Source of the DNA: Macrothele yani
Taxonomy: Eukaryota; Arthropoda; Arachnida; Araneae; Macrothelidae
DNA length: 64,000 bases
Reading direction: 5' to 3'
NCBI GenBank assembly: GCA_039090855.1
Contig: CM077016.1
Span: forward strand, 53,741,936-53,805,935
The translations under genes and the position numbers were made by a program. The first letter of the stretch is position 1, and each line of letters begins with the position of its first letter. Below are positions 44,001-53,864 of this stretch, piece by piece. A model generated the notes under the pieces. It was not told the origin of the DNA and made no database searches. It worked only from the letters and a program-made list of their open reading frames with translations.

Positions 44001-44405
44001 GTTTTTTTTTATTGGAGATTTAACGACCACCGTGAGCAACTCAATGGGCTATAAGCAGTCGCCCGTCCCTAATTTAGGGTCACTGGTTCCAGGGAAGGGG
44101 TAGAGCCAGTGCCGTAAGACAAACACAATATCCATGCCTCACCGGGATTCGAACCCGGACCCCGTTCGGACGAATGATCAAAGGCCAACGCCTTAGACCA
44201 CTGCGCCACCGGGGCGGCTGAACGACCACCGTGGGCTATAAGCAGTCGCCCGTCCCTAATTTAGGGTCACTGGTTCGAGGGAAGGGAGAGAGCCAGTGCC
44301 GTAAGACAAACACAACATCCATGCCTCACCGGGATTCGAACCCGGACCCCTTACGGGCGAATGATCAGAGGCCAGTGCCTTAGACCACTGCGCCACCGGG
44401 GCGGC
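44001..44405 (-). mobile_element. Head-to-tail SINE dimer with one target duplication
   Basis: Minus strand: one monomer (44405-44219) lacking poly(A) and 11 bp of body joins directly to a second (44218-44001) with an A tail. CAAGGGTTTT at 43996-44005 and 44406-44415 flanks the pair, not each monomer. Confidence 0.92.
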
Positions 44406-44415
44406 CAAGGGTTTT

Positions 44416-44799
44416 CCATCCACTGCTCATGTACGACCTTGAATTCTGTCTTCCGTGAGCACAATCTCTTGCGGCTACAGCTCAGGGATATTTGAGCATG
44501 CGCAGTTAAGCACTCTGCTAAAATCTAACCTACCCTTCGGGCTCTGCGTTACTCTCATCAGTACACATTCATCTTTGCCTTTTAAAAGCAGCCACATGAA
44601 ATGAAAAGCTTCGTCCGCATATTTACAGTGTCAAAGAGTACAAAGCAGGGTGCGAATTCGGTTGGTAGCTGATTGCTAGTAAAAGGTATACATTTGCAAA
44701 TGTGAAAAAACAGTGCTAACAAGCATTGCTACTATTTTCCAAAGGCGTCATTTTGTGTTCTCAATAGCAAGGCTTTCGTAAAAAAGATCTTGCTTCGGT
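44416..44799. other. No recognised feature
   Basis: AT-rich flank of the modular repeat. Confidence 0.45.
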
Positions 44800-46171
44800 T
44801 ATCGGTTTGTCCGTCCTTCCATACATCTGTGGACACCATATCTCTGCAACTATTGGTCCGATTTTAAAAAATTCTGTTTCGACTGGAAAGCTTGAAAAGT
44901 GCGAATGTTGATTCATCATTTCGTCTTTTATACGATGCATAATTTCGCCACTAGAGGGCGTAAAGGCAGATGTCGAATTCAAAATACATTTTATTTCATA
45001 TATTTGCTTCTAAATATCAGATTGAAAAAATTATTTTACCTTTCGATTCCGTTTATGTCGACTATTTTAGATATATTCCCTTTTTCAAGTTACGTACAGA
45101 TTTTCCGCTAGGGGCGTAAAAGTAAATTGCGTTTTTTTCGATATCTTTGCTTCTAAAACTCGGATTTGCAAACGCCTTTCTGCAGCGGATACAGCTCCTG
45201 ATGGGAAATCGTTTGCATATAATTTCTAATTTTTTGGTAAAAATAGTTTGTCCAGCAGAGGGCGTAAGGTGGTTTGGCCAGCAGGAGATCGCTTCTAAGA
45301 GTTAATTTCTGCTTCTAATGCGTTTGCAGCAAAACCTGAGCTCCTGAAAACTGGATTGAAAAAAATTCTTTCATGTACGGCTCACTTCGAAAAATCTTTC
45401 GAGAATTCTTTCTTCTTAAAATAATGCATGTTTTTCCCGCCAGGGAGGCGTAGATGCATAGCTTATTTTTGTCCATAGCTCTGCTTCTAAGAGTCCGATT
45501 TGAAAAATTATTTCTTTGTTGGAGAGCGTTTCCGCTGCGAAATGTTTCTCATATAATTTCAATTTTTTCTTAACGCACAAGACTCAAAACTGCCACCAGG
45601 TGGCATAAGTTCACGTTTCAGTTTACAGCGATATCTGTGGGGCTAAAATCTCGATACAAAAAAGTTTTTCGGTCAGTTGCTACTAACTGTGAAAAATCTG
45701 TGTGTGTATTTTCTTCCCAAAATAATGCACAATTTCGCCGCTAGGGGGCGCAAATACTTAATCTGTTTTTCTCAATATCTCTGCTTCTACATGTGCGATT
45801 TAAAAAATTCTTTCAACACCGGATGCCATATACCTTGAACACTTTAGGCTTGTGTATGAGAAGTTCTGTAGTTCACAGTTCTGCCGGTAGGTGGTGTTTG
45901 TGTACTTCAAATTTACAGCTGTATTGGCGCTTCTAAAAACACTATTGTTGAGACATTTCTTCTTTACTGAAGTCCATTTGCTATACTAGAGATGTGGGGC
46001 ATTATCTTTAAATAATGCACAGATCTCCCGCAAGGGGGCGTAAAGATCGAAACCTTTTTTCGCTATTTCTTCTTCCGGGAGACACATTTGAAAAGTTCTT
46101 TTTCCATGCAGAATACTTTTTCCCTATTTTCAACTTTTCTATTATGCAAAAATCTTCCGCTAGAAGTTATA
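44800..46171 (+). repeat. Modular repeat with CTCF-like motifs, forward block
   Basis: Starts GGTTATCGGTTTGTCCGTC, the same start as the reverse block at 60540. About nine modules contain TCTCTGCTTCTAA and CCGATTTGAAAAATTC phrases plus a CTCF-like core: 44948 CCACTAGAGGGCG, 45105 CCGCTAGGGGCG, 45252 CCAGCAGAGGGCG, 45437 CCGCCAGGGAGGCG, 45593 CCACCAGGTGGCA, 45738 CCGCTAGGGGGCGC, 45883 CCGGTAGGTGGTG, 46027 CCGCAAGGGGGCG. Spacing is mostly 144-157 bp. No coding frame. Confidence 0.88.
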
Positions 46172-46665
46172 CACTAAAAGGACAAATTATTCCCTGGTGA
46201 AAATACGCAAAGTAACAGGACAGCAGCAAATCGCGGTGTGTAGGAAAACCTGTTGGGGCTATAAATAGAGTGGGTCGATACACACAGGAATACGTTCCGT
46301 CAAGTGCCATCATGGGTCGAGGACGAGACTTAAGGTGGACGTCAAGTAATTTTGCTTCCTATATTTCCAATGGAAAAACGTCTGTACACATTTTCTTCAC
46401 AATTAATGCGTTCCCAAGGATGAAAATTTGAACATCGATTAAAATAGCTTCATATTATAACTTGGAATACTTAATATTTTCTAAAACATGACCATAATTA
46501 TATTAAAAATCAATAACTTTTCCTTTGGTGGTATTGAAACCAGAAAAAAGATGGCGCAACCTGTACTTTGATGACGTCAGTAGACAAACAAATGTTGGAT
46601 TGCATAATTATGGTTATGTTTTAGAAAATATTAAGTATTCCAAGTTATAAAATGAAGCTATTTTA

Positions 46666-46879
46666 GCCGCCCCGGTGGCGCAGTGGTCTAAGCAATGGCC
46701 TCTGATCATTCGTCCGAACGGGGTCCGGGTTCGAATCCCGGTGAGGCATGGATGTTGTGTTTGTCTTACGGCACTGGCTCTCTCCCTTCCCTGAAACCAG
46801 TGACCCTAAATTAGGGACGGGCGACTGCTTATAGCCCATTGAGTTGCTCACGGTGGTAGTTAAAACTCCAACTAAAAAA
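46666..46879 (+). mobile_element. tRNA-headed SINE in MITE
   Basis: Target duplication CTATTTTA at 46658-46665 and 46880-46887. Confidence 0.94.
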
Positions 46880-46992
46880 CTATTTTAATCGATGTTCAAA
46901 TTTTCATCCTTGAGAACGCATTAATTGTGAAGAAAATGAGAAAATGTGTACAGAAGTTTTTCCATTGGAAGTATAGGAAGCAAAATTACTTG

Positions 46993-47215
46993 GCCGCCCC
47001 GGTGGCGCAGTGGTCTAAGCGATGGCCTCTGATCATTCGTCCGAAAGGGGTCCGGGTTCGAATCCCGGTGAGGCATGGATGTTGTGTTTGTCTTACGGCA
47101 CTGGCTCTTTCCCTTCCCTGGAACCAGTGACCCTAAATTAGGGACGGGCGACTGCTTATAGCCCATTGAGTTGCTCACGGTGGTCGTTAAACCTCCAAAC
47201 AAACAAACAAACAAA
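46993..47215 (+). mobile_element. tRNA-headed SINE in MITE, (CAAA)n tail
   Basis: 12-bp target duplication CAAAATTACTTG at 46981-46992 and 47216-47227. The tail is CAAA repeats, not poly(A). Confidence 0.95.
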
Positions 47216-48246
47216 CAAAATTACTTGACGTCCACCTTAAGTGAGTTTGATCGAGGTCAAGTCGTGGGAGCCAGGAAGGCCGGATGTTCAATCTGCGCAA
47301 TGGCGAAACTGTTAGGAATTCCGCGACAAACCGCAGCAAGTGTGTTCCAAGAGTACGTTGAATCCTGCAAAACCGCTAACAGTCGGATGAAATCTGACCG
47401 TAAAAGTGCATTGGACGATTGTCCCGCATCTTACAGACGAATAGGAAGGCTTGTTTGCAACAAATCACGTCACAATTTAATGAGGGAGCGTCCACAAGCC
47501 TATGCTCTAAGGCAATCAGTCGACACATGGTACTACTCGGCTGGGACAGTCGACACATGGCACTACTCGGCTGGGACAGTCGACACATGGCACTACTCGG
47601 CTGGGACAGTCGACGATCACATCGTGTCCCAATGTTAATGGCACAGCATCGCATGATTCAGCTGCAGTTTGGGAAGGCCCATCGAAACTGGAGCATGGAT
47701 GATTGGAAACGCGTCATATGGTCTGACGAAGGCGGTGTAACTGTTTGGGTAGCTTTCACGTGATCCGGCCTGAATCCCTTGGTACCTCCCGAGTCTTCCG
47801 TCATTAGTTCCAGCTATGTGCAGCTCCTGACCGACCATCTCCACCCTTTCATTACGTGGCTCCATCCGAACCAAGTTCCGATCTTTCAACAGGACAACAC
47901 TCCAGCCCATCGGTCCCGACTAGCGACAGACTGGCTGCAGGAGCATAGCGGTGAGCTTTCCACACTCGCATGGCCCCCTCGCTCACAGGACGTCAACCCT
48001 ATAGAGAACTTATGGGGCGTATTGGAACGAGCTGTTCGTGATCAATCATCCCATCTACATACTCTACGCCAGCACTCACAGATTGTTGGTCAGCGATATC
48101 TGAGTCTGTGTTTCGGAACCTCATTGCGTCCGTACCACGACGTTTGGATGCTGTCCTACGTCCAAAAGGTTGTGCCACACGCTGTTAGCTGAGTGTATGT
48201 AATAATTTATCATTTCAGTGTAAAATGTTTCATTTTCTGGTATATT

Positions 48247-48249
<3 letters not shown>

Positions 48250-48279
<30 letters not shown>

Positions 48280-48481
48280 AGGTTTAACGACCACCGTGAG
48301 CAACTCAATGGGCTATAAGCAGTCGCCCGTCCCTAATTTAGGGTCACTGGTTCCAGGGAAGGGAGAGAGCCAGTGCCGTAAGACAAACACAACATCCATG
48401 CCTCACCGGGATTCGAACCCGGACCCCTTTCGGACGAATGATCAGAGGCCATCGCTTAGACCACTGCGCCACCGGGGCGGC
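48250..48481 (-). mobile_element. tRNA-headed SINE, full length
   Basis: Poly(T), body, intact head; target duplication ATTTCTT at 48243 and 48482. Confidence 0.93.
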
Positions 48482-48531
48482 ATTTCTTCTTTTCACAGTT
48501 CGATTTGAAAATCTTTTTATGTCTGATACCT

Positions 48532-48694
48532 TGTGACGTACCTTCCAGCAGGACGCACACGACATAAAGGCATATAGGAATCAGAATAAACGTCTGCGTA
48601 GCTCAGTTGATAGAGCGACTTGTTCCGGAATAAGCGGCCTCGGGTTCGAATCCCGGCGTAGACCAAAAATGACGGAGAAATTTACTTCGTTATA
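48532..48694 (+). repeat. 5' LTR, family A, with tRNA-like core at about 48592-48663
   Basis: TGTGACG...TTATA. The tRNA-like core has acceptor ends GTCTGCG and CGTAGAC, D arm GCTC/GAGC, A box TAGCTCAGTTGA, an abnormal anticodon arm containing TCCGGA, and B box GGTTCGAATCCC. Confidence 0.92.
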
Positions 48695-48695
48695 A

Positions 48696-48707
48696 TGGCG
48701 CCCGAAC
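48696..48707 (+). promoter_or_regulatory. Primer-binding site, Lys-tRNA type
   Basis: TGGCGCCCGAAC, identical in the first 12 bases to the site used by Lys-primed retroelements. The following TATCCGG does not continue that match. Confidence 0.88.
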
Positions 48708-48953
48708 TATCCGGATGACCCGACCGTTCGAAATCTCGCAATGGTGTGATGTTATTTCCACACCGCGAGATAGGAAAAATCAGAGAATCCCTTCTCCAGC
48801 GCTTCGAAAAATAAAAATGTGTGATGTTGCATTCCACACACCAGATTGACTGGGAGTTCTCAAGTGCACGTTCTACAGTGGATTCATGGTCACGAACGCC
48901 TGCAACGATTCATGGTCACGGCTGACCCGTGGGCCATGCCCCCGGCCCTCTTT

Positions 48954-48965
48954 CGGGGGGGGAGA
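48954..48965 (+). promoter_or_regulatory. Polypurine tract
   Basis: Purine run ending in GGGAGA directly before the 3' LTR. Confidence 0.85.
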
Positions 48966-49128
48966 TGTGACGTACCTGCCAGCAGGACGCACACGACATA
49001 AAGGCAGATAGGAATCAGAATAAACGTCTGCGTAGCTCAGTTGGTAGAGCGACTTGTTCCGGAATAAGCGGCCTCGGGTTCGAATCCCGGCGTAGACCAA
49101 AAATGACGGAGAAATTTACTTCGTTATA
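48966..49128 (+). repeat. 3' LTR, family A
   Basis: 163 bp. Differs from the 5' LTR by three substitutions; here the A box is TAGCTCAGTTGG, a canonical form. Confidence 0.93.
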
Positions 49129-49305
49129 ACCTTCCTTGTGCTATGAGAATCTTTTTGTGCGCCATTTGTTAATCTTCGTAACATGCTTTTAGCCATTGGT
49201 TGAACTAAGTAGATGTTTCTATTTCTGAATGTTTCATCGATTGTTGAAACCGGTTTTATTGGCTTTGAATAACTTTGATAAATTTAATTCGCGTCAGAAC
49301 GAATT

Positions 49306-49526
49306 TTTTTTTTTTTTGATTGGAGGTTTAACGACCACCGTGAGCAACTCAATGGGCTATAAGCAGTCGCCCGTCCCTAATTTACGGTCACTGGTTCCAG
49401 GGAAGGGAGAGAGCCAGTGCCGTAAGACAAACACAACATCCATGCCTCACCGGGATTCGAACCCGGACCCCTTACGGACGAATGATCACAGGCCAGCGCC
49501 TTAGACCACTGCGCCACCGGGGCGGC
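49306..49526 (-). mobile_element. tRNA-headed SINE, full length
   Basis: 10-bp target duplication AGAACGAATT at 49296-49305 and 49527-49536. Confidence 0.95.
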
Positions 49527-49597
49527 AGAACGAATTCAAAAGACGTGCTCATTACAACCGAGGTGTCATCTTTCTTGTTTTACCATTGTTATGCAGT

Positions 49598-49785
49598 TTG
49601 ACTATCACCAAGAGCGTCCAAAGCTACAAGGGTTCGTCTGTCCCTAGCTTAGGGCCAATTGTTTCCAAAAAGGAAGCAGGGCCAGTGTCGTAAGGCAGGC
49701 GCATTGTTCGTTTCCCATTCGGTTCCCGAACCCTGGCCCAGCTCAAACGGTTAGCTAAAGCTTCGCGCTACTAAGAATTAGGTTA
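49598..49785 (-). mobile_element. Old SINE copy
   Basis: GTTCGTCTGTCCCTAGCTTAG, GGCCAGTGTCGTAAGGCAGG and a decayed head. Confidence 0.7.
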
Positions 49786-50645
49786 TCTTACCGACATTTG
49801 AATGGAGTCCTTCACTTTTGGAGAAGGATTTTTTCTGGACAGTTTGTAGGGCTTAAAAGTGTCCTTGGCCAAATTGTAATTTTCTTCTGACGGTGAGGGG
49901 TGGGTTTGACCACCACCATGAGCATTTTAATGCTATAGTGCGTCCAAAAAGTCTCTCTGCAGCGAATGTGCTAGGTTATTAATAATATAAGCACCCAGAT
50001 CAGTCTCTTAGGAACGCTTGACGTCACACCAACGTCTGCATTGCATTGTTGCGTCATCACTTATTGATAAATTCGTGCGTGCTCTCGCGATGTCAAAATG
50101 ATTGCCAGCTATATAATAGCACGCGATCACTTTTAGATGTCAAGGTGATCGCGTGCTGATTTAAAACATTGGATTATCAATGACTCGAGTTCTATTTATC
50201 CGTTCTACAAAATTCGAATTAAAATCTTAATATCACGGCAAGTTGCGTTTGTATATTAATTTATTTTAGTACAATTCGAATATTAATTTGTACGCTTTAA
50301 TTATTCTTCACTTTTTTAATTTAACTAACTTTCCGATTTTAGTGCTGATTATACTTAAACATTTTGCAAAATATCGATCTATCTAAACGCTCTAGCCTGC
50401 AATAAAAACTGAATTTTTGAGATGTCGCCGATTTTCTGGTCCCGCGCAATGGTTTTTCATGTGGATTTTGTGCGGAGTGCTTTGGAGTTAATGTATTCTG
50501 ATAAGTGAAACCAAGCCTCGTCTGAGCAAAATGTTTCAACTTGTACAAAATTCTTAAACCACTCAAAATAATGCTTCCTTTTTTTTATGATACGCTGATT
50601 TTAAATCTTGCACAGCTGATACAATGTATAGATGATATTCAGCCA
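49786..50645. other. Mostly unrecognised; one hairpin
   Basis: AGCACGCGATCAC (50118-50130) and its exact reverse complement (50145-50157) form a 13-bp stem. A scrap of SINE 3' end is visible near 49905-49935. Confidence 0.5.
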
Positions 50646-51334
50646 TACTGTGGAACCTCGGTTATACGTTTCTCAGTTATACGTTTTTCACTTTCATACG
50701 TAATTCTACGTTAGTCCCGAAACTTTACTGTTGTTGCTAACGCTTTTTTTAACTCGGTTACACGTAATTCACTTATACGCTTTTTGCCATTATACGTTAA
50801 AATTTAAATTTTAGATTATCAAAAATATACGGTTCTTTTATAATTTTATACGTAACCCGACATGCTACAGCTTTAAGAGAATTGAGACAGTGCTGCGTGA
50901 AGTGCCGTCTTGCTGTAGCCAAAGTTGAACCTTGTGTTACAGGGCTTGGTGCTGAGAGTTCTATCACAGCGCCCTGTGTGGAGGGTTCGTTTGATGTTTG
51001 CTCTGCATCTGTATCGGGGGTTAACCCGTAATTCTCCCGACTGGAGCAGATAAATAAAATACAAGGTACCAAAAAGTGACTCTAGTTAAACTCTTCCGCA
51101 AAATGGCTGCTGAAATTCACTTCTGATAAATACGGAAGCCCCGGTTACACTTGATCCCATCAGAGGATCATGTTGTTTGCTTTCGGTTTGATTGAAAAAA
51201 TTAGTTTCGCATTTCATGACTCATGCGCTATTTAAAAATTGATAAATCTCTGGGACGTAACTTTGTGGCTCCACTATTTCGTGACGTAGTAGAATACAAT
51301 CCTAAATGTATCACCAATATTCAACATTCTGGTT

Positions 51335-51800
51335 TCAAATGGATGCTCTCAAGATCCGCAGAGGAAAAAAAAATGGCGGTGGCTGTGCCCGAGCCACGGC
51401 CGCAGGTCTTTTGGGCGTAGAATACGTCGAGTGGATGTTGGGTGTCGGTTGTGAATCTTGTCTCTGAGCACGCATTCGCTGTACTTCATTCTTTTCTGCT
51501 ATTGTCGTTGCCTCCCGCACGAACGCTGTAGACTCGTTCCACCCGGCGATCAAGTTGTTAGCTCGACGTGCTATCTCCTCCGGGCTCTGCTCTTGCGAAT
51601 GTTGTGAAATCAAACTATTTCCAATCTCCATCGACTTGATTACATCTTCTAGAGTGTTTTCGGGCGTACCTATCTCCATAGGCTCGACGGGAGCAGTAGA
51701 CGTACTCGGTTGCGGCTGGCGGCGCTCGGCCTTCTTACGTTGTCTTATAGGCTCTCTTACGCTCAGCTTCGGACATTTTGAGCTTGTTAGATTCTTTTTA
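51335..51800 (-). pseudogene. Unidentified protein-like fragment
   Basis: A minus-strand frame (51679 to 51335) reads as structured protein: a polar segment with SLISQHSQEQSPEEIARRAN, then FVREATTIAEKNEVQRMRAQ, strongly helical and charged, then a Pro/Thr-rich part. A methionine-led basic start in another frame at about 51786 meets it at a one-base frameshift near 51747. Composition differs from the AT-rich surroundings. I do not recognise the family; a mobile-element accessory or capsid-like protein is possible. No function is claimed. Confidence 0.35.
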
Positions 51801-52458
51801 ACTCATGCTTTCTTCTTCTTTATGTTTGCGGTAGGCTTGAACCTTCTTTAAATTAAGATATCAAAACATTTCGGAAATTTTCACAAAGTTATCAAGTATT
51901 TCAAAATTTTTCACACCCCTAAACAAGTTTTCTCACAAATATTATTACCGATATCGATAGATCTCGCGTAGATGAAACGAATGACACCTTGCAGTACGTG
52001 CTATCACGTCGCGGTTCGGAGTTACACTAATTTTATCGCACGCGCCGAGCGCCGATTTAACTGCAAAATGACAGACGCGCGCGCCGCTCACTATTTTGTC
52101 ATCTGACCTTGAACTCTACTTTGGTAGACTCTTTGGAACTTCCTTTCTTCAACTCAGTTAATATATTTTTGCTAGCTTTTATAGTTTTTAAATTATTGAA
52201 GGAAGTTTGGTGTACTTTTTTGGGAAACACGGATTTTTACCAAGGGACCCAGTACTGGAACGGAACGATTGACGTATTTTACGTCAAAAAACTGCTAATT
52301 TATGAGTTCCATACTGTAACACTGGTCTCGAATTCTTAGTTGTGAGGATTTCACTTAATCTAGATTCTTGATTTTTGGTAGACAGACAATCGCCAAACGA
52401 GATTTGATTTTCGTAGGCTTTGATTTCCGCAATGCGATTGTATAATTTGTAACTCTTT

Positions 52459-53020
52459 TTTACGCTTTCCAATCGTAGGTTGAAGAAGCCTATATGCTCC
52501 AGTTGTGTCCGTCTGTCAGCACGATAACTCACATAAAAATGCTTCGAATTCGATGAATTTTAGTATGTGGTAGGGGACCATCTGGGGACGAACCCTATTG
52601 AAAATAGGCGAAATGGGGTCAAATGTCAGGACATAGGAGCGGGATCCAATCCATTGCCTTATGCATTATAACTTGCGTAAAAATGGTTTGATTTCGATGT
52701 AATTTCAGTATGTGGTACGGAACCTCCTAGGGACGAACCCTATTGGAAATGGGGTCAAAGGTCAGGACATAGGAGCGGGATCCATTCCATGGCCCTTATG
52801 CGTTATAACTTGACTGAAATTGCTTCTATTGCGACAAAACTTTAGTATGTTGTTCCGGAGGTATACTGAACCGGTTCTGTTAAATATCTTCGAAATGGGA
52901 CCAAAGGTCAGGGCACAGGAGCGAGATTTATTCCACAACCATTATCCTTATAACTTGAGTAATGATTTCTGGTATGTTGGAAAGCATATCATAATCAATG
53001 CATTGCATGATTTTACTAAC
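52459..53020 (+). repeat. R1 repeat, forward
   Basis: Modules with GGGGTCAAAGGTCA at 52751 and variants at 52615 and 52898. Complete 5' and 3' ends. Confidence 0.92.
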
Positions 53021-53592
53021 TTTACGCTTTCCAACCGTAGGATGAAGAAGCGTATATGCTCCAGCTTTGTCCGTGTGTCTGTCTGTCCGCACGATAGCAC
53101 GCGTAAAAAGGGTTCGATTTCGATGAAATTTTAGTATATGGTAAGGGACAACCCGGGGACGTACCCTATTGAAAATGGACGAAATGTGGTCAAAGGTCAG
53201 TCAGGACATAGGAGCAGGATCCATTCCATCGCTTTTATGCGTCATAACTTACATAAAAATGCTTCGACTGCGACAAAACTTTAACATGTAGTTCCGGAGG
53301 AATACTGAACCGGTTCTGTTGAATATCATCGAAATGGGGTCAAAGGCAGGGCACAGAAGCGAGATTTATTTCACAGCCATTATCCTTATAACTGACTAAA
53401 GATGCTTCTATTGCGACAAAACTTTAGTATGTAGTTCCAGAGGTATACTGAACCAATTCTGTTGAATATTATTGAATGGGGTCAAAGGAGCGAGATTTAT
53501 TCCACAGCCATTATCCTCTTAACTTGGGTAATAATTTCTGGTATGTTGGAAAGCGTATCATGATCAATGCATTGCATGGTTTTACTAACTTT
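53021..53592 (+). repeat. R1 repeat, forward, tandem to the previous copy
   Basis: Starts directly at TTTACGCTTTCCAACCGTAG. Motif variants near 53189 and 53336; one module has a deletion near 53480. Confidence 0.92.
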
Positions 53593-53864
53593 TTTCCCCC
53601 GTGGATTCAACTTTAAGTGGATTATTATTAAGAAACATCTTATACTCCTTTAAAGTATAAATTTTATAACAGTGTTTAACATTTTGAAATTTCGTCGTGT
53701 TTTACATATAAAACGCATAAACGTTTTTTAAGGCAATCTCTCAGAAAAACGTATAACCGAGGTTTCACTGTATCTGGAGTTTTCTTATTACAGCTGAGTT
53801 CTGTCTCTTGTTCCATTTTCCTAAATGATTTTGATGGGCTTGCCATCATATTTTCCAGGAGCGA

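Larger units (their letters stand above)
46334..47236. mobile_element. TTAA-flanked MITE, second copy, with two SINEs inside
   Basis: TTAA at 46330-46333 and 47237-47240, ends GGTGGACGTCAAGTAATTTT and its inverse. Without the SINEs it matches the 421-bp copy at 15206-15626; the asymmetric middle is in opposite orientation. Confidence 0.92.
46312..48192 (+). pseudogene. Tc1-like transposase, disrupted
   Basis: Starts at 46312 with MGRGRDLSEFDRGQVVGARK; the coding sequence is split after the sixth codon by the TTAA-targeted MITE and resumes at 47241. Then the helix-turn-helix AMAKLLGIPRQTAASVFQEY, a 30-bp unit present three times (47521-47610, coding HMALLGWDSR in the transposase frame), AHRNWSMDDWKRVIWSDE with the first Asp, an internal deletion straight into VTVWVAF, then FQQDNTPAHRSRLATDWLQE (second Asp), PRSQDVNPIENLWG (Glu) and a decayed C-terminus. 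Several frame changes. Inactive. Confidence 0.87.
46172..48220 (+). mobile_element. Tc1-like transposon carrying nested insertions
   Basis: Ends CACTAAAAGGACAAATTATT (46172) and, reversed at 48220, CACTGAAATGATAAATTATT; TA at 46170-46171 and 48221-48222. Contains a MITE (46334-47236), which itself holds two SINEs. Inserted in the CTCF-like repeat. Confidence 0.85.
48532..49128 (+). mobile_element. Complete TRIM with tRNA-bearing LTRs (family A)
   Basis: 597 bp with a perfect 4-bp target duplication ACCT (48528-48531, 49129-49132). Two 163-bp LTRs differ at only three positions, so insertion was recent. After the 5' LTR and one base comes TGGCGCCCGAAC (primer-binding site); just before the 3' LTR is a purine tract CGGGGGGGGAGA. 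The interior (48695-48965) has no coding capacity but contains two copies of GATTCATGGTCACG. Each LTR contains a cloverleaf-like tRNA sequence with A and B boxes. It must borrow Gag, reverse transcriptase and integrase from an autonomous element not in this window. The nearest analogue known to me is plant Cassandra (5S rRNA in the LTR). Confidence 0.93.
48482..49600 (+). repeat. Continuation of the CTCF-like repeat, interrupted
   Basis: Pieces 48482-48531, 49129-49305 and 49527-49560 join across a TRIM and a SINE. GCTTTGAATAACTTTGATAA and CAAAAGACGTGCTCATTACA recur inverted at 57553-57640, which ties this segment to the reverse block. Confidence 0.75.
50648..53768. mobile_element. pogo/Tigger-like element (ends only)
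   Basis: The left end reads TA then CTGTGGAACCTCGGTTATAC; the right end, reversed, reads TA then CAGTGAAACCTCGGTTATAC. Inverted ends with TA flanks and an ACCTCGGTTATA motif are typical of Tigger/pogo elements. No transposase is recognisable inside; the interior holds two R1 copies and an unidentified frame at 51335-51800. Size about 3.1 kb. Confidence 0.65.

Noticed and set aside
46921..47214. A recurring ~62-residue antisense frame (SNSMGYKQSPVPNLG type) in more than twenty places
   Set aside because: It is the antisense of the tRNA-headed SINE; every young copy yields it. Not a gene family.
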